A DNA stretch of 64,000 bases, from positions 2,565,001-2,629,000 of the forward strand of contig NZ_CP146350.1 of assembly GCF_037055355.1 (NCBI RefSeq). The letters run 5' to 3'. The stretch is from Streptomyces sp. DG1A-41 (lineage in GTDB: Bacteria > Actinomycetota > Actinomycetes > Streptomycetales > Streptomycetaceae). A program made the translations under genes and the position numbers. The notes below the pieces were generated by a model. That model had not been told where the DNA came from. It worked only from the letters and a program-made list of their open reading frames with translations, and did no database searches. Positions 28,217 through 41,468 of the stretch are shown here, piece by piece (the stretch's first letter is position 1; each line of letters begins with the position of its first letter).

Positions 28217-30555
28217 ATGTCTGAGGGAAACCACTCGTACGACGTCGTTGTGGTCGGCAATGGCGCGTTGGGACTCTCGCTCGGCCTGGAACTCGCCCGG
28301 CGCAAGGTCCGGGTGGCCGTGCTGGGTCAACCGCATCGGCCGGGCGCCGCGTCCGCGGCCGCGGGAGCGATGCTCGGTGCCTTCGGGGAGGTGACGGCCG
28401 ACCATCTGACCAGCGAACACGGCCGGACCAAGCTCGACTGGGCCCACCAGGCGAGCAAACTGTGGCCCGAGTGGCTGAGCCGGCTCCGCCTCGACTCCAC
28501 CGACCCGGATCTGCTGACGGCCAAGGGAACCGTCGTCATGCTGAACACCGTCGGCGTGCCCGGGATCGACACCCGGAACTACAAAGCCATCCGTGAATCG
28601 CTCATCACGTACGGCGAGAAGTTCGAGGACGTGGATCCCGAGGACATCGACTGGTTGGACGCCGAGCCCTCGGCACGTCCGCTCCAGGCGATGTTCCTGC
28701 CGAACGAACACGCGGTGAACGCGACCGAGTTGCTGCTGAGCCTGGAAAAGGCGTTCCTGGCCGCCGGTGGAATGCTGATCGCGGAGCGCGCGACGCGAGT
28801 CGACCACGCCCATGGCCGGGTGCGCGGGATCGTGCTGGAGTCGGGCACGGTGCTGCGGACCGACAAGACCGTGCTGGCCGCCGGGGCCTACTCCCAAGAC
28901 GTCCTGGACAGCGTGCCCGAACACGCCGTCCAGATCCCCCGGCTCATCAGCGGTTACGGCGTCTCCGCCGTGGTGGACACCGCGGACGGCACCTGCCCGC
29001 CCAGCGTGATACGCACGCCCAATCGCGCCTTCGCCTGCGGCCTGCACGTCGTGCCGCGCCCCGGCGGCCAGGTCTATGTGGGGGCGACGAACATCGTCTC
29101 GGTCGAGCCGCGCGAGTCCGCGCTCATCTCGGATGTGCTCTTTCTGCTCAACTGCGCCCATCGCCAGGTCCGCAAGGACCTGGCCGACAGCGGACTGCGC
29201 AGGATCCAGGTCGGAAACCGGCCCGTGCCGCTCGACGGGATGCCGCTGTTGGGTGAGACGGGGCTGAGCGGCCTGTGGATGATGACCGGTACCTACCGGG
29301 ACGGTCTGACCCTGTCGCCGCTGCTGGCCCGGGAGATGACCGCGCTCCTGCTCGAGGAGGAGCCCTCCATCGACCTGGAACCCTTCCGGCCGGTCCGTCC
29401 CCCATCCAGCCCGCGAGCCGCGAAGAGGTGGTGGACGCCACCGTCACCCACATGCTGGCGACCGGCTACGAGTCCGACTGGGCCGTCCCGATCTACTGGC
29501 CCGCCACCATGGAGCACTACCTGCACGTCGCCTACACGCAGCGGGCGAAGGAGCTGGATCCGACCTTCACACCGCCGCCGGAACTGCTCGCGGCCTCGCG
29601 CACGAACCCGCCGCTCACGCAAGCCCTGCTCGACTACTACGCGGCCAGCCGAGGCGGCGTGCCGCAGGCCGGCGATTCCTCCCCGGCTGCCCAGCGCCCG
29701 AGCCCTGGGCAGCTGACGGTCGCCGACCTCGCCGCGGAAACCGTTCGCACGTTGACGAGCGGCGGTGTGCCGCGCCCACGACAGGACGCCGACGCGCTGC
29801 TGGCCCACGTCCTGGGCTCACCCGGGCCCCAGGACCAGGTGTCCGATGACGCCGCGCACGAGGTGCGCGCGCTCGCGGCCAGGCGAGCCGAACTGAGACC
29901 GCTCGGCCACATCCTGGGGCGCGCCCGGTTGGGTGGTGTGGAGGTAGCGGTCACCGAGGGCGTGTTCGCGCCGCTGTTCCCGACCGAACGACTTCTGGAA
30001 TGGGGCCTGTCGGCCATCTCCGAGATCCGGAACCCCGTGGTGGTCGATCTCTGCACGGGCTCCGCCGCGGTGGCGCTGGCCGTGGCCCACGCCCGCCCGG
30101 ATGCCCAGGTTCACGCGGTCGATCTGGACGAGGCGGCGCTGGAGTGCGCACGCGGCAACGCGGCCGCGCGGGCGGCGGCGGGTGACACGCCGATCGTCGT
30201 GCACCCGGGTGACGTCGCCGACGGGGAACTCCTTGCGGCCCTTGGCGGCAAGGTCGATCTCGTGCTGGCCAACCCTCCCTATGTTCCCGTCGGCACCGAG
30301 ATCTCGCCGGAGTTCGGGACGTACCACCCGGAACGAGCCATCTTCGCCGGCGCCGACGGGCTCGATGTGATCCGCCATGTGATCTCCCGCGCCGGGCGGC
30401 TGCTGCGGCCGGGTGGCGCACTGGCGATCGAGCACGACGACCCGCAGATCGAGGTCGTGCCGGGCCTGCTGGCGGAGTCCGGCCTCTTCGGTGCCGGTGC
30501 GGGCCACCGCGATCAGGAGGACCGTCCCCGCTACACCACCTCCTTCAGGAAGTGA
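28217..30555 (+). CDS. FAD amino-acid oxidase fused to NPPY-type methyltransferase (frameshifted)
   Basis: After correcting one base at the five-C run 29399-29403, a single frame of about 779 residues joins two enzymes. Residues 1-400 are a DadA/ThiO-like FAD oxidoreductase, with VVVVGNGALGLSLGLELARR at the N-terminus and LSGLWMMTGTYRDGLTLSP near the FAD end. An extension rich in aromatic residues (WAVPIYWPATMEHYLHVAY) follows. Residues 520-779 are a HemK-like methyltransferase with VVDLCTGSAAVALAVAHARP (SAM loop) and the catalytic NPPY motif. NPPY enzymes methylate planar or aromatic nitrogens, so N-methylation of 4-amino-phenylalanine is an attractive inference. The oxidase may act on an amino acid or on the carrier-bound peptide. 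A hidden gene boundary near 29660 cannot be excluded. Confidence 0.72.
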
Positions 30556-30560
30556 CTGCC

Positions 30561-33971
<3,411 letters not shown>

Positions 33972-33975
33972 AGCA

Positions 33976-35206
33976 ATGAAAGTGACCGACCTGAGTGGTC
34001 CGGCCCGCACCCTCGCCGTGGTTCAGCTGATCAGCAGAACCGGCGACGGCGCATATTACGTGACGTCGGCACTGTTCTTCACGCAAATCGTCGGGCTGTC
34101 ACCGGCCCAGCTCGGTCTCGGACTGACCATCGCCTGGTCCGTGGCGTTGGTGATCGGTGTACCGCTCGGACACGTCACGGACCGCCGTGGCGCGCGGGAG
34201 ACCGCGATCTTCTTCTACGGCTGTGCCGCCCTGGCCGTCGGCTCCTACGTCTTCATTCGCTCCTTCCCGCTGTTCCTGCTGGCGGCCACGCTGTACGCCA
34301 TCGGGCAGCGCTGCGGCTCAGCGGCTCAACAGGCGCTGCTGGCCGGGGTCGTGCCCAAGGACCAGATCACCACGGTGCGCGCCTTTCTCCAGGCCGGATA
34401 CAACGCCGGCCTGGCGATCGGGGCCGCGCTGGGCGGCATGGTGCTGTTCTTCGACACGCGAGAGGTGTACCTCCTCGCGTTCGCCCTTGACGCGTGTGGA
34501 TTCCTGGTGGCATCACTGGTGCTGATGAAGGTGCCGCCCGTCGCCCAGACTCCGGCCAAGGCAAAGGGCGAGAAGGCCCAGACGGTGCTGAAGGACCGCC
34601 CTTACGTTGTCATCAGTCTGCTGAACACGATCCTGGTACTGCACGGCCCGCTGATCGACGTGGCGTTGCCCCTGTGGATCGTCATGCACACCGAGTCTCC
34701 CAAGTGGATCGTGGCGGCCATGTTCGTCCTCAACACCCTGGCGGTCGTCTTCTTCCAGGTACGCGTCGCGCGCCGGGTCACCGACATGGCAAGTGCGGGG
34801 CGGTACGTGGTGCGGGGCGGCCTGCTGCTCGGCGCGAGCTGTGTGGTCTTCGCCTACTCCGGGAGTGGCGGCTCGACGTGGTCCGCGGTGGCGCTGCTCC
34901 TGACCGCCACCGCGATTCAGACCCTCGGCGAGATGATGCAGTCGCCCGCCACGTGGGAGATCAGCTTCGGTCTCACGCCCGAGGGCCTGGCACGGCCAGT
35001 ACCAGGCGTTCTTCGGATCCGGCCTCACCGTGGCGGAGCTCATCGGCCCGCTGGTGCTGACCGGCCTGCTCGTCTACTGGGGATCGTTCGGCTGGATTCT
35101 GCTCGGCGCACTCTTCGTCGCGGCCAGTTTCCTCATGGTTCCGGCCGTGCGGTGGGGAGTGCTCCGTCTGGATGCCGCGAAGGTAACGGCAGGAGAAGCT
35201 CAGTGA
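33976..35206 (+). CDS. MFS transporter, probable product exporter (frameshifted)
   Basis: A 12-helix-type major facilitator of about 410 residues. Visible are the loop motif GHVTDRRGARE (motif A), alternating hydrophobic helices and a central charged loop (KAKGEKAQTVLKDR). The frame breaks near 34993: HGQYQAFFGSGLTVAELIGP and the last two helices continue one frame over, ending at 35206. One extra base, or two missing, would explain this. The gene lies 4 bases after papC and overlaps the DAHP synthase gene in GTGA, so it belongs to the biosynthetic operon. Export of the peptide and self-resistance are the likely roles. Confidence 0.82.
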
Positions 35207-36351
35207 GCTCTGGAGCCGACTCTCAGCAGCCGAAGTGGTCCGATCGGGCGGCCCTCGCCCAGGTGACCGCCCGGCTGGCGGTCAGTCCTCCTCTGGTGCA
35301 GGCGAAAGACGTACGAGAATTACGGGCTTCCCTCGCGAACGTAGCCTTAGGCAACAAACTGGTGATACAGGCGGGCGACTGTGCCGAGGACCCGACGGAG
35401 CGGACAGTCGCACATGTGCGCAGTAAGGTGGCGCTGCTCAATCAACTCGCCGATCGCGCCACGGACATCACGGGACTTCATGTCACCCGTGTGGGTCGCA
35501 TAGCCGGACAGTTCGCCAAGCCGCGATCCCGGCCGACCGAGTTGATCGATGGTCGGGAACTGCCCGCGTTCCGCGGGCACATGGTGAACAGTCCCGTACC
35601 GGATCCGCTGCTTCGACAACCGCAGCCGCGACGCATGCTGGAGGGTAACCACGCAGCGCGCGAAATCATGACCCATCTGAACCGGGACACTCAGGTGTGG
35701 ACGAGCCATGAAGCGTTGTTGCTCGATTACGAACTACCGTTGGTACGGCGCGATGAGCTGGGCCATCAGTTCCTCAGCTCGACCCACTGGCCATGGATCG
35801 GCAACCGGACCCGCAGCCTCGAGGGCCCTCATGTCGCGCTGCTCGCGCAGGTTGTCAATCCGGTGGCATGCAAGATCGGCCCTGGGATCGCCGAGAACGA
35901 ACTGCTGTCCCTGTGCGAGCGTCTGGATCCTGATCGCGTGCCCGGCCGACTGACCCTTATCGCGCGTATGGGCGCAGGCCGAGCCACGGAGAAGCTGACG
36001 AGCCTGGCCAAGGCGGCTCGTGTCGCCGAGCACCCGGTGATTTGGTTGATAGACCCCTTGCACGGAAACACGGTGAATACCCCCGGCGCCCTGAAGACCC
36101 GGTTGATACAACATGTCATCTCGGAAGTGTGGCAGGCGACGGAGGCCATCCGCGACGCCGGTGGAGTGGTCGGTGGTCTGCATATAGAAACCACTCCGGA
36201 TCAGGTCACCGAGTGCGTATACGATTCGGAGCAATTTGATCTGGTGGGAGAGCGGTACACGACATACTGCGACCCTCGGCTGAACCCCGGCCAAGCGCTG
36301 TTGGTGGTATCCGAGTGGGCAAGGTGTGCGGCCAGCCGGCGGCATCAATAG
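35203..36351 (+). CDS. Class II DAHP synthase (pathway-dedicated)
   Basis: A 382-residue plant-type 3-deoxy-D-arabino-heptulosonate 7-phosphate synthase. Motifs: QAGDCAEDPTE, EGNHAAREIMTHL, TSHEALLLDYE, HWPWIGNRTR, RMGAGR and GGLHIETTPDQVTECV. It is shorter than housekeeping actinobacterial class II enzymes (about 450-460 residues) and similar in size to the PhzC type. It probably lacks part of the N-terminal allosteric region and would supply chorismate free of feedback. Its GTG start overlaps the transporter stop. Two TTA codons (35320-35322 and 35347-35349) suggest bldA control of precursor supply. Confidence 0.9.
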   Translation: MSSGADSQQPKWSDRAALAQVTARLAVSPPLVQAKDVRELRASLANVALGNKLVIQAGDCAEDPTERTVAHVRSKVALLNQLADRATDITGLHVTRVGRIAGQFAKPRSRPTELIDGRELPAFRGHMVNSPVPDPLLRQPQPRRMLEGNHAAREIMTHLNRDTQVWTSHEALLLDYELPLVRRDELGHQFLSSTHWPWIGNRTRSLEGPHVALLAQVVNPVACKIGPGIAENELLSLCERLDPDRVPGRLTLIARMGAGRATEKLTSLAKAARVAEHPVIWLIDPLHGNTVNTPGALKTRLIQHVISEVWQATEAIRDAGGVVGGLHIETTPDQVTECVYDSEQFDLVGERYTTYCDPRLNPGQALLVVSEWARCAASRRHQ

Positions 36352-36372
36352 CACCATCAACGGAGGAATGTC

Positions 36373-38793
36373 ATGATCCGCCAGGTCTCAGCACCGCAGC
36401 AGGAAGCGCTGTGGTGGATCCAGCAGCGGTCATCTCACAAGGATCTTTACAACCTGACGTGGCGGATGTCCGTCGGCCGTCTGGACGTGCCGGCACTCGA
36501 ACGATCCTGGCAGGCCATGGTGGACCGGTACGAGGTCCTTCGAACAGCGCTTGTTCACGAGGACGGTGCGGTCTGGCAGGACATCCACGCACAGGTGCCG
36601 GCCGCCCTCAACGTGCTGAAATGGCCACAAGAAGCCCAGGACGCGGTGGCGCCCGGGCATGATCTGCTGGACGGACTAGCCAAACACCTGCACAAAACGC
36701 GGTTTGAATTGAGCGTACCCCCGCTCGCCCGCCTCTCTCTGGTCACCGTAGGGCAGTGCGACGAGTTGTTGTTGACCGCGCACCACTCGATGCTAGACGG
36801 CTGGTCGATGCAGCGAGTGGTCCGTGAACTGGCCGAGGTCTATCACGCCGAACTGGCTGACCCCGGAAGCGCGCATATCGCCGAACCTCCGGTGCAGTTC
36901 GCCGACTATGCGGTGAGGGCCAGAAAGGCCGAATCCGACGGTAGTTGGCAGGAGGGTACGGACTACTGGGTGCGCACTCTGTCCGGTGTCGAGAGCGCCA
37001 CGGTGAAACCTGACCGTGTGCGGCCACAGCAGGTTCCCGGCACGCCGGGCGCCGTGGTGCGTCATTCGCTCAGCTCTAAGGCGTCCGAGGGCGTGGCCGC
37101 GTTGACCGACCGCGGCGGCATGACCCCGTTCGCCTGCTATCTGGCCGCGTTGTACACCGTGCTCGGACTCGGCGGCGTCCACGGGCGGTTGGCCGTAGGG
37201 GTCGGGGTGGCCAATCGACTCACTGAGCGCGACGCCGCTTGTGTCGGATATCTGACCAATGTCGTTGTCGCCATGGGGGAGTTGTTCGAGGGCGACACTC
37301 TGGATGATGTGGTCGCAAGGGCGCGCGACGATTTCTGGGACAGCCTGCCCCACCAGCGGGTCCCGTTCTCATTGGTGCACAATGCGCTGTCCGTCGAGGA
37401 CAGGAACCGCCTGGGTGCGACTCCGAGTGTGCTGCTGACGTATCACGGGAAAATCGGTGCCGGTGTCCTGCTCGGCGAGCGGGAGACCGAACTGAAGGCG
37501 AGCCCCAATTCAAGTGCTGTCAACCACATCACGCTGGGTATCTTCGAAGAACCCGAAGCGACGGTGATCGAGGCGGGGTACGACACCAGCCGCTTCGATG
37601 AATCCACTGTGCGCGCCCTGCTTTCGGATCTCGAACAGGTACTGGAGGCGGGAGTACGAGCCGAGGTGCCGATCAGTACCCTGCACGTCCGAACGCGCTC
37701 CACCACGGCCCAGCTGGCCACGCGAGCCGATGCCGTCGACACGGTGCGGAGTTCTTCGATCGCTGAGGCAGAGGCGGAAGGCGGCGAAGGCCTGCGAGGG
37801 TCGGTACGCGACATCTGGTGCGAGACGTTGGGGCTGACTCAGGCGGAGCCGGAGAGTGACTTCTTCGCGGACGGCGGGCATTCCCTGCGAGTGTTCGTCC
37901 TCTTCGCGAAGGTCCAGGAGGCCGCAGGCTGCCAGATAGACATGATGGACTGGCTCGACACCCCCACCCTGGGCAAGCTGATCCAACTCACAGAGCGGTC
38001 AGTCGCGACCGAGCAGCCGATTGAGCACAGCGTGCTGCTGAGACAGGGCGAGCGGGGTGGGCCACACCTACACCTCATTCATCCGGCAGGTGGTGCCGAC
38101 CAGACCACCTACAAGGATCTGACGAGTGCGCTGCCGGAGGGATGGCGGGTAACCATGTCCCCTGACGGGGATCAGGAAACCCTTGAGGAGCTGGCGGACC
38201 ACCACCGGGAGAATGCCGACGCCGGCCGGACGCCGGACGTGTTGGGCGGTTGGTCGCTTGGTGGCCTGATCAGCTACGTCATGGCCGTACGGATGCGCGC
38301 GGACGGCGTCACGCCGCCCCCGCTGTTGCTCATCGACCCGCCCGCCCCGGACGGCAGTGCGGCGAACGAAGCGCACAGCGAGCTTGACGCGTTCATTTAC
38401 ACCATCCTGCGTGCCGTGGACGCGCCAGCGCTGATGCCGACCGAGTTGCTGCTGTCGCCCGGCGACACCGAGCACGGCCTGAGCGTGCTGGAGGCACTGG
38501 TGAATGCCTCGGGTTCCGCGATGTCGATCGACGTTCTGCGGGAGCGCTTCGACGCGATCCGCAGGCACTGGACGGCCGTGGGTGAGTACGTCTCCGACGA
38601 ACCGGTCGACGTTCCGTCGGTCCTGGTGGCCGCCGAGCTGCCCGAAGAGGCTGTCGCCCACTGGAAATCCCTACTCGGCCCCGGCATGGTGCTGGTCAAG
38701 GTGGATGCCGACCACTTCGCGGCGGTCAAGGATCCCTTCGCGGCGCGGATTGCTGAGGCGGTCGTGGCGTTGCTGAAGGGCAGAGTTGACTGA
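36373..38793 (+). CDS. NRPS termination protein, C-T-TE
   Basis: An 806-residue protein with three domains. The condensation domain has an intact HHSMLDGWS (about residue 136). The carrier has FFADGGHSLRV (Ser about 502). A type I thioesterase carries GGWSLGG (nucleophile serine about 627) and a late DADHFAAVKDPFA histidine segment. No adenylation domain is present, so the T domain must be loaded in trans, most simply by the A domain at 26629. The TE would hydrolyse or cyclise the finished tripeptide. The ATG has GGAGG just upstream, 21 bases after the DAHP synthase stop. It is the last gene of the plus-strand operon. Confidence 0.9.
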   Translation: MIRQVSAPQQEALWWIQQRSSHKDLYNLTWRMSVGRLDVPALERSWQAMVDRYEVLRTALVHEDGAVWQDIHAQVPAALNVLKWPQEAQDAVAPGHDLLDGLAKHLHKTRFELSVPPLARLSLVTVGQCDELLLTAHHSMLDGWSMQRVVRELAEVYHAELADPGSAHIAEPPVQFADYAVRARKAESDGSWQEGTDYWVRTLSGVESATVKPDRVRPQQVPGTPGAVVRHSLSSKASEGVAALTDRGGMTPFACYLAALYTVLGLGGVHGRLAVGVGVANRLTERDAACVGYLTNVVVAMGELFEGDTLDDVVARARDDFWDSLPHQRVPFSLVHNALSVEDRNRLGATPSVLLTYHGKIGAGVLLGERETELKASPNSSAVNHITLGIFEEPEATVIEAGYDTSRFDESTVRALLSDLEQVLEAGVRAEVPISTLHVRTRSTTAQLATRADAVDTVRSSSIAEAEAEGGEGLRGSVRDIWCETLGLTQAEPESDFFADGGHSLRVFVLFAKVQEAAGCQIDMMDWLDTPTLGKLIQLTERSVATEQPIEHSVLLRQGERGGPHLHLIHPAGGADQTTYKDLTSALPEGWRVTMSPDGDQETLEELADHHRENADAGRTPDVLGGWSLGGLISYVMAVRMRADGVTPPPLLLIDPPAPDGSAANEAHSELDAFIYTILRAVDAPALMPTELLLSPGDTEHGLSVLEALVNASGSAMSIDVLRERFDAIRRHWTAVGEYVSDEPVDVPSVLVAAELPEEAVAHWKSLLGPGMVLVKVDADHFAAVKDPFAARIAEAVVALLKGRVD

Positions 38794-38913
38794 AAGGCAG
38801 GGTGGGCTCAGCGTGCGCAGGTGGAGCGTGTTCCGTGTTCGCCTCGATGACGGCCGGATCGTCCGAGGCGAGGTAGACCGCGCCGCAGGGCACGACGCCC
38901 TCGCGCTCGCTGA

Positions 38914-39495
38914 TCAGGGTGGAGCCGTGCTTGCCGGATTCGCGCTGCCAGGAACCAAGCCCTGCTCGTGCACCTCCCCGCAAAGGCAGATACTCCATCC
39001 CTCGGACTCGACCACTTGTGCCAACTCGTCCAGCAGTCCGACGGGGACCTCGGTCTCCTCGCCAACCCGGTCAGCCGCGAGGGCCGCTCCAAGTTCGGTT
39101 GCCAGGTCCATGGCCTGTGCCGCCGTGCGGCCGTCGCCGTTCAGACTCGCGTACTTGCCGGACTGCGCGGCAGCCATGACCAGGCGCCCCAGGACACGGA
39201 CCGCCGCAGAGACCATGCGTGCGTCCACCCGTACCGGACGCACAGCGTGAACCGCCTCCGCACCTTCGAGCGTCTGGTCCGAGGCTCTCACGATCGCGTC
39301 CGCCACGGTTTCTGACGTGACCAGGTGGACCGCCTCCTCGGCGTCCATCCCCGTCTGCTGTGCGAGCACCTCGACCATGTGAGCGACGACGTCCCGCACC
39401 GCCACCGGCTCTACTTCCAGGCCACGCGTCAGCAGTACGGCGGTCGTCTCCGTAACCAACACCTTGAACTTCACGGTGCTCTTCACATCCGACAC
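38914..39495 (-). CDS. Conserved hypothetical protein
   Basis: This 193-residue protein is not one I recognise. The N-terminal half (KFKVLVTETTAVLLTRGLEV, then VAHMVEVLAQQTGMDAEEAVH) looks like a small alpha/beta domain. The C-terminal half is helical and alanine-rich and contains a CLCGEVHEQG segment. Codon use is normal for the window. It is convergent with the NRPS operon and separated by 120 bases, so it marks the probable end of the biosynthetic region. Confidence 0.6.
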   Translation of the reverse strand: MSDVKSTVKFKVLVTETTAVLLTRGLEVEPVAVRDVVAHMVEVLAQQTGMDAEEAVHLVTSETVADAIVRASDQTLEGAEAVHAVRPVRVDARMVSAAVRVLGRLVMAAAQSGKYASLNGDGRTAAQAMDLATELGAALAADRVGEETEVPVGLLDELAQVVESEGWSICLCGEVHEQGLVPGSANPASTAPP

Positions 39496-39765
39496 GCGAC
39501 CCAGCGTAGGAGGTAATCGCGCGCTCCCCCAGCCATCAGCCTTGTCGAGTGCCTACAAGGGGGCCACCGGCGGACAGCCGTCCCGAATCACGGCCGCGCC
39601 ACCACCGCGCCTCTCCCGCAGCCCCGCCAACGTCAACAGCTCGGCCACTCCTCGGCCACCCGGCTGCATCGACGCTGCACCGTCTCTGTCCAATGGCCAC
39701 CCCTTGGCCACCCCTTGGATCTGGCGACCTTCCGAAGGTCCCCACCGCCTACCCACAAAGCGTAC

Positions 39766-40538
39766 ATTGCGTACCGAACTCGCCACGGGCGACCGGCGCC
39801 CCCTCTATCTGGCCTGGCTTTCCGCGCTCACCCGCTGGGAGTTGGAGGAGGACGTCGACGAGGACGAGTACACCTCCACCCTCGAGCCGCCCGTACCCGC
39901 CGGCCTTGCCCACCTCACCGGACCGCAGCAGGCACTGGCGGACTTCCTGCGCGTCGACCCCCACCTGCTCACCGCGGCCGCCCGCGCCAGCGGCGCCGCC
40001 CCTTCCCAGACAATCGACAAGGCCGCACTCGCCGCCTGGATCCGCGCCCTGCCGCAACCCGAGAAGGATGCCCTGCTGCTGGACGCCGCCCTGGGCACCG
40101 CCCCACAGCCGGGCCCGGCACTCCTGGCCCGCCATCGCGCCGCGTCCCGCGGTACAGCCGAACCGTCCACCGCCGCCCGGCGCCGCTCAGCCGCAGAGCT
40201 CCTCGACGCCGCCCACGAGGTGCGCAGCGAACACAACCGACAGCAGGATCAGGCCCGCGCCCAGGCCCGCCGGGCCCAGCAGTCGGCCCGCGAGAGCCAC
40301 CTGGACCACCTGGCCGACAACGCCGAGCAAGCCTGGCAGGACGTCGCCAACCTGATCGGAAGAAGCAGCGCGGCCCCTATGACACCGCTGTCGCCCTCCT
40401 GAAGGATCTCCGCGAGATCCACGACCGGGCGGGCACCCCCGGTGAGTCGCCCGGCGCCTCCATGACCTGCGCGAGCAGCACCGTGGCAAGTCCTCACTGA
40501 TGCGCCGCCTCACCGACGCCGGCCTGACGTCCCGCTGA
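39766..40538 (+). pseudogene. Decayed gene: C-terminal part of a conserved Streptomyces protein
   Basis: Coding sequence appears abruptly near 39766 (RTELATGDRRPLYLAWLSAL) with no start or Shine-Dalgarno. It continues through ALTRWELEEDVDEDEYTSTL to about 40360. It then resumes in a second frame (KKQRGPYDTAVALLKDLREI) and in a third (LHDLREQHRGKSSLMRRLTD) to a stop at 40538. This matches my memory of a widespread actinomycete hypothetical protein whose N-terminal half is missing here. Truncation plus two shifts indicates a pseudogene. Confidence 0.75.
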
Positions 40539-40628
40539 GATGATTGATTCCAAGGGGTCAGTGATCATAGGCGGCCAGTGAGCGCAGGACTGGCTGTCCG
40601 GTGTGGTCGTCGCGCCAGATCGCGACGG

Positions 40629-41447
40629 TCAGCGCGAGGATGCGCTGCATGACGAGGACGGGCAATAGCCCTCCTCCACCAGCCAGGCGCGGGCCCGGCC
40701 GCGCTGTCGCTCATCGCTGAGCCGGTGGTACCGGCGCCAGGCGCGCTCGTCCCGGGCGAGGACGTCCTTGAAGCGTCGGAAGGCGCCCCGCCCGGTGATG
40801 GCGATCCGCAGCCGGTCGGCGAGGGCGACGTCGCCGAGCCCGTCGATGAACAACTCCATGTCCCGGTAGCCGGCCCGGGAACCCAGAGCCGGCACGTACA
40901 GCCATCGCTCGGGATCATCCGCCTCCTCGACCCCGGACCCAGGCTCCAACTCGTCGGTGAACGTCGGCCAGCACTCCCCGGTGGACAGATCGATCCGGCC
41001 ACCCGTCTCAGCCAGGTCGCCCTCCAGCAGCATGGCCAGCATCTCCAGATCGACCGCGAGCGGGCGCAGGAGGGGGATCGCCGCATCTCCCATGGCCGTT
41101 CGCAACTGGTGCGCCAGTTCCTCGTCGCCCCGGAAGCCGCGCTTTTGGAGTTCGCCGATAAACGAGGCCGCCATCTCCGCAGCCCCCGGCAGGCCACGCG
41201 CCGCGGCCCCGGCCACACCATCGCCGGCCAGCTGCAGCACCTCACGCACGGTTCCACGCTGCAACGCGGCAAGCAGCGCCACCCAGTCCTGAATGTGGAG
41301 CGCGCCTCGCAGGGCTCGCAGCCCGTCCTCGTCCCATCCCTCGGCCACGGCTCCGACCGTAGCGCGCGCCACCGGGGACGTACGACGCCGGTCCGGTTTC
41401 CCCCGCCTGCCGCCGTGGCCGGTGCCGGTTTCACCTGGCGCCTTCAT
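40629..41447 (-). CDS. UPF0158-family protein
   Basis: A 272-residue protein. The C-terminal part (FIDGLGDVALADRLRIAITG, GAFRRFKDVLARDERAWRRY, ARAWLVEEGY) carries the UPF0158 signature; function is unknown. The N-terminal half is helical. It lies 21 bases downstream of the large gene at 41469 in the same direction, so the two probably form an operon. The last ten residues (serine- and cysteine-rich) look atypical and might result from a nearby shift. Confidence 0.7.
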   Translation of the reverse strand: MKAPGETGTGHGGRRGKPDRRRTSPVARATVGAVAEGWDEDGLRALRGALHIQDWVALLAALQRGTVREVLQLAGDGVAGAAARGLPGAAEMAASFIGELQKRGFRGDEELAHQLRTAMGDAAIPLLRPLAVDLEMLAMLLEGDLAETGGRIDLSTGECWPTFTDELEPGSGVEEADDPERWLYVPALGSRAGYRDMELFIDGLGDVALADRLRIAITGRGAFRRFKDVLARDERAWRRYHRLSDERQRGRARAWLVEEGYCPSSSCSASSR

Positions 41448-41468
41448 GAACAGGCGGTCATGCCCTGG

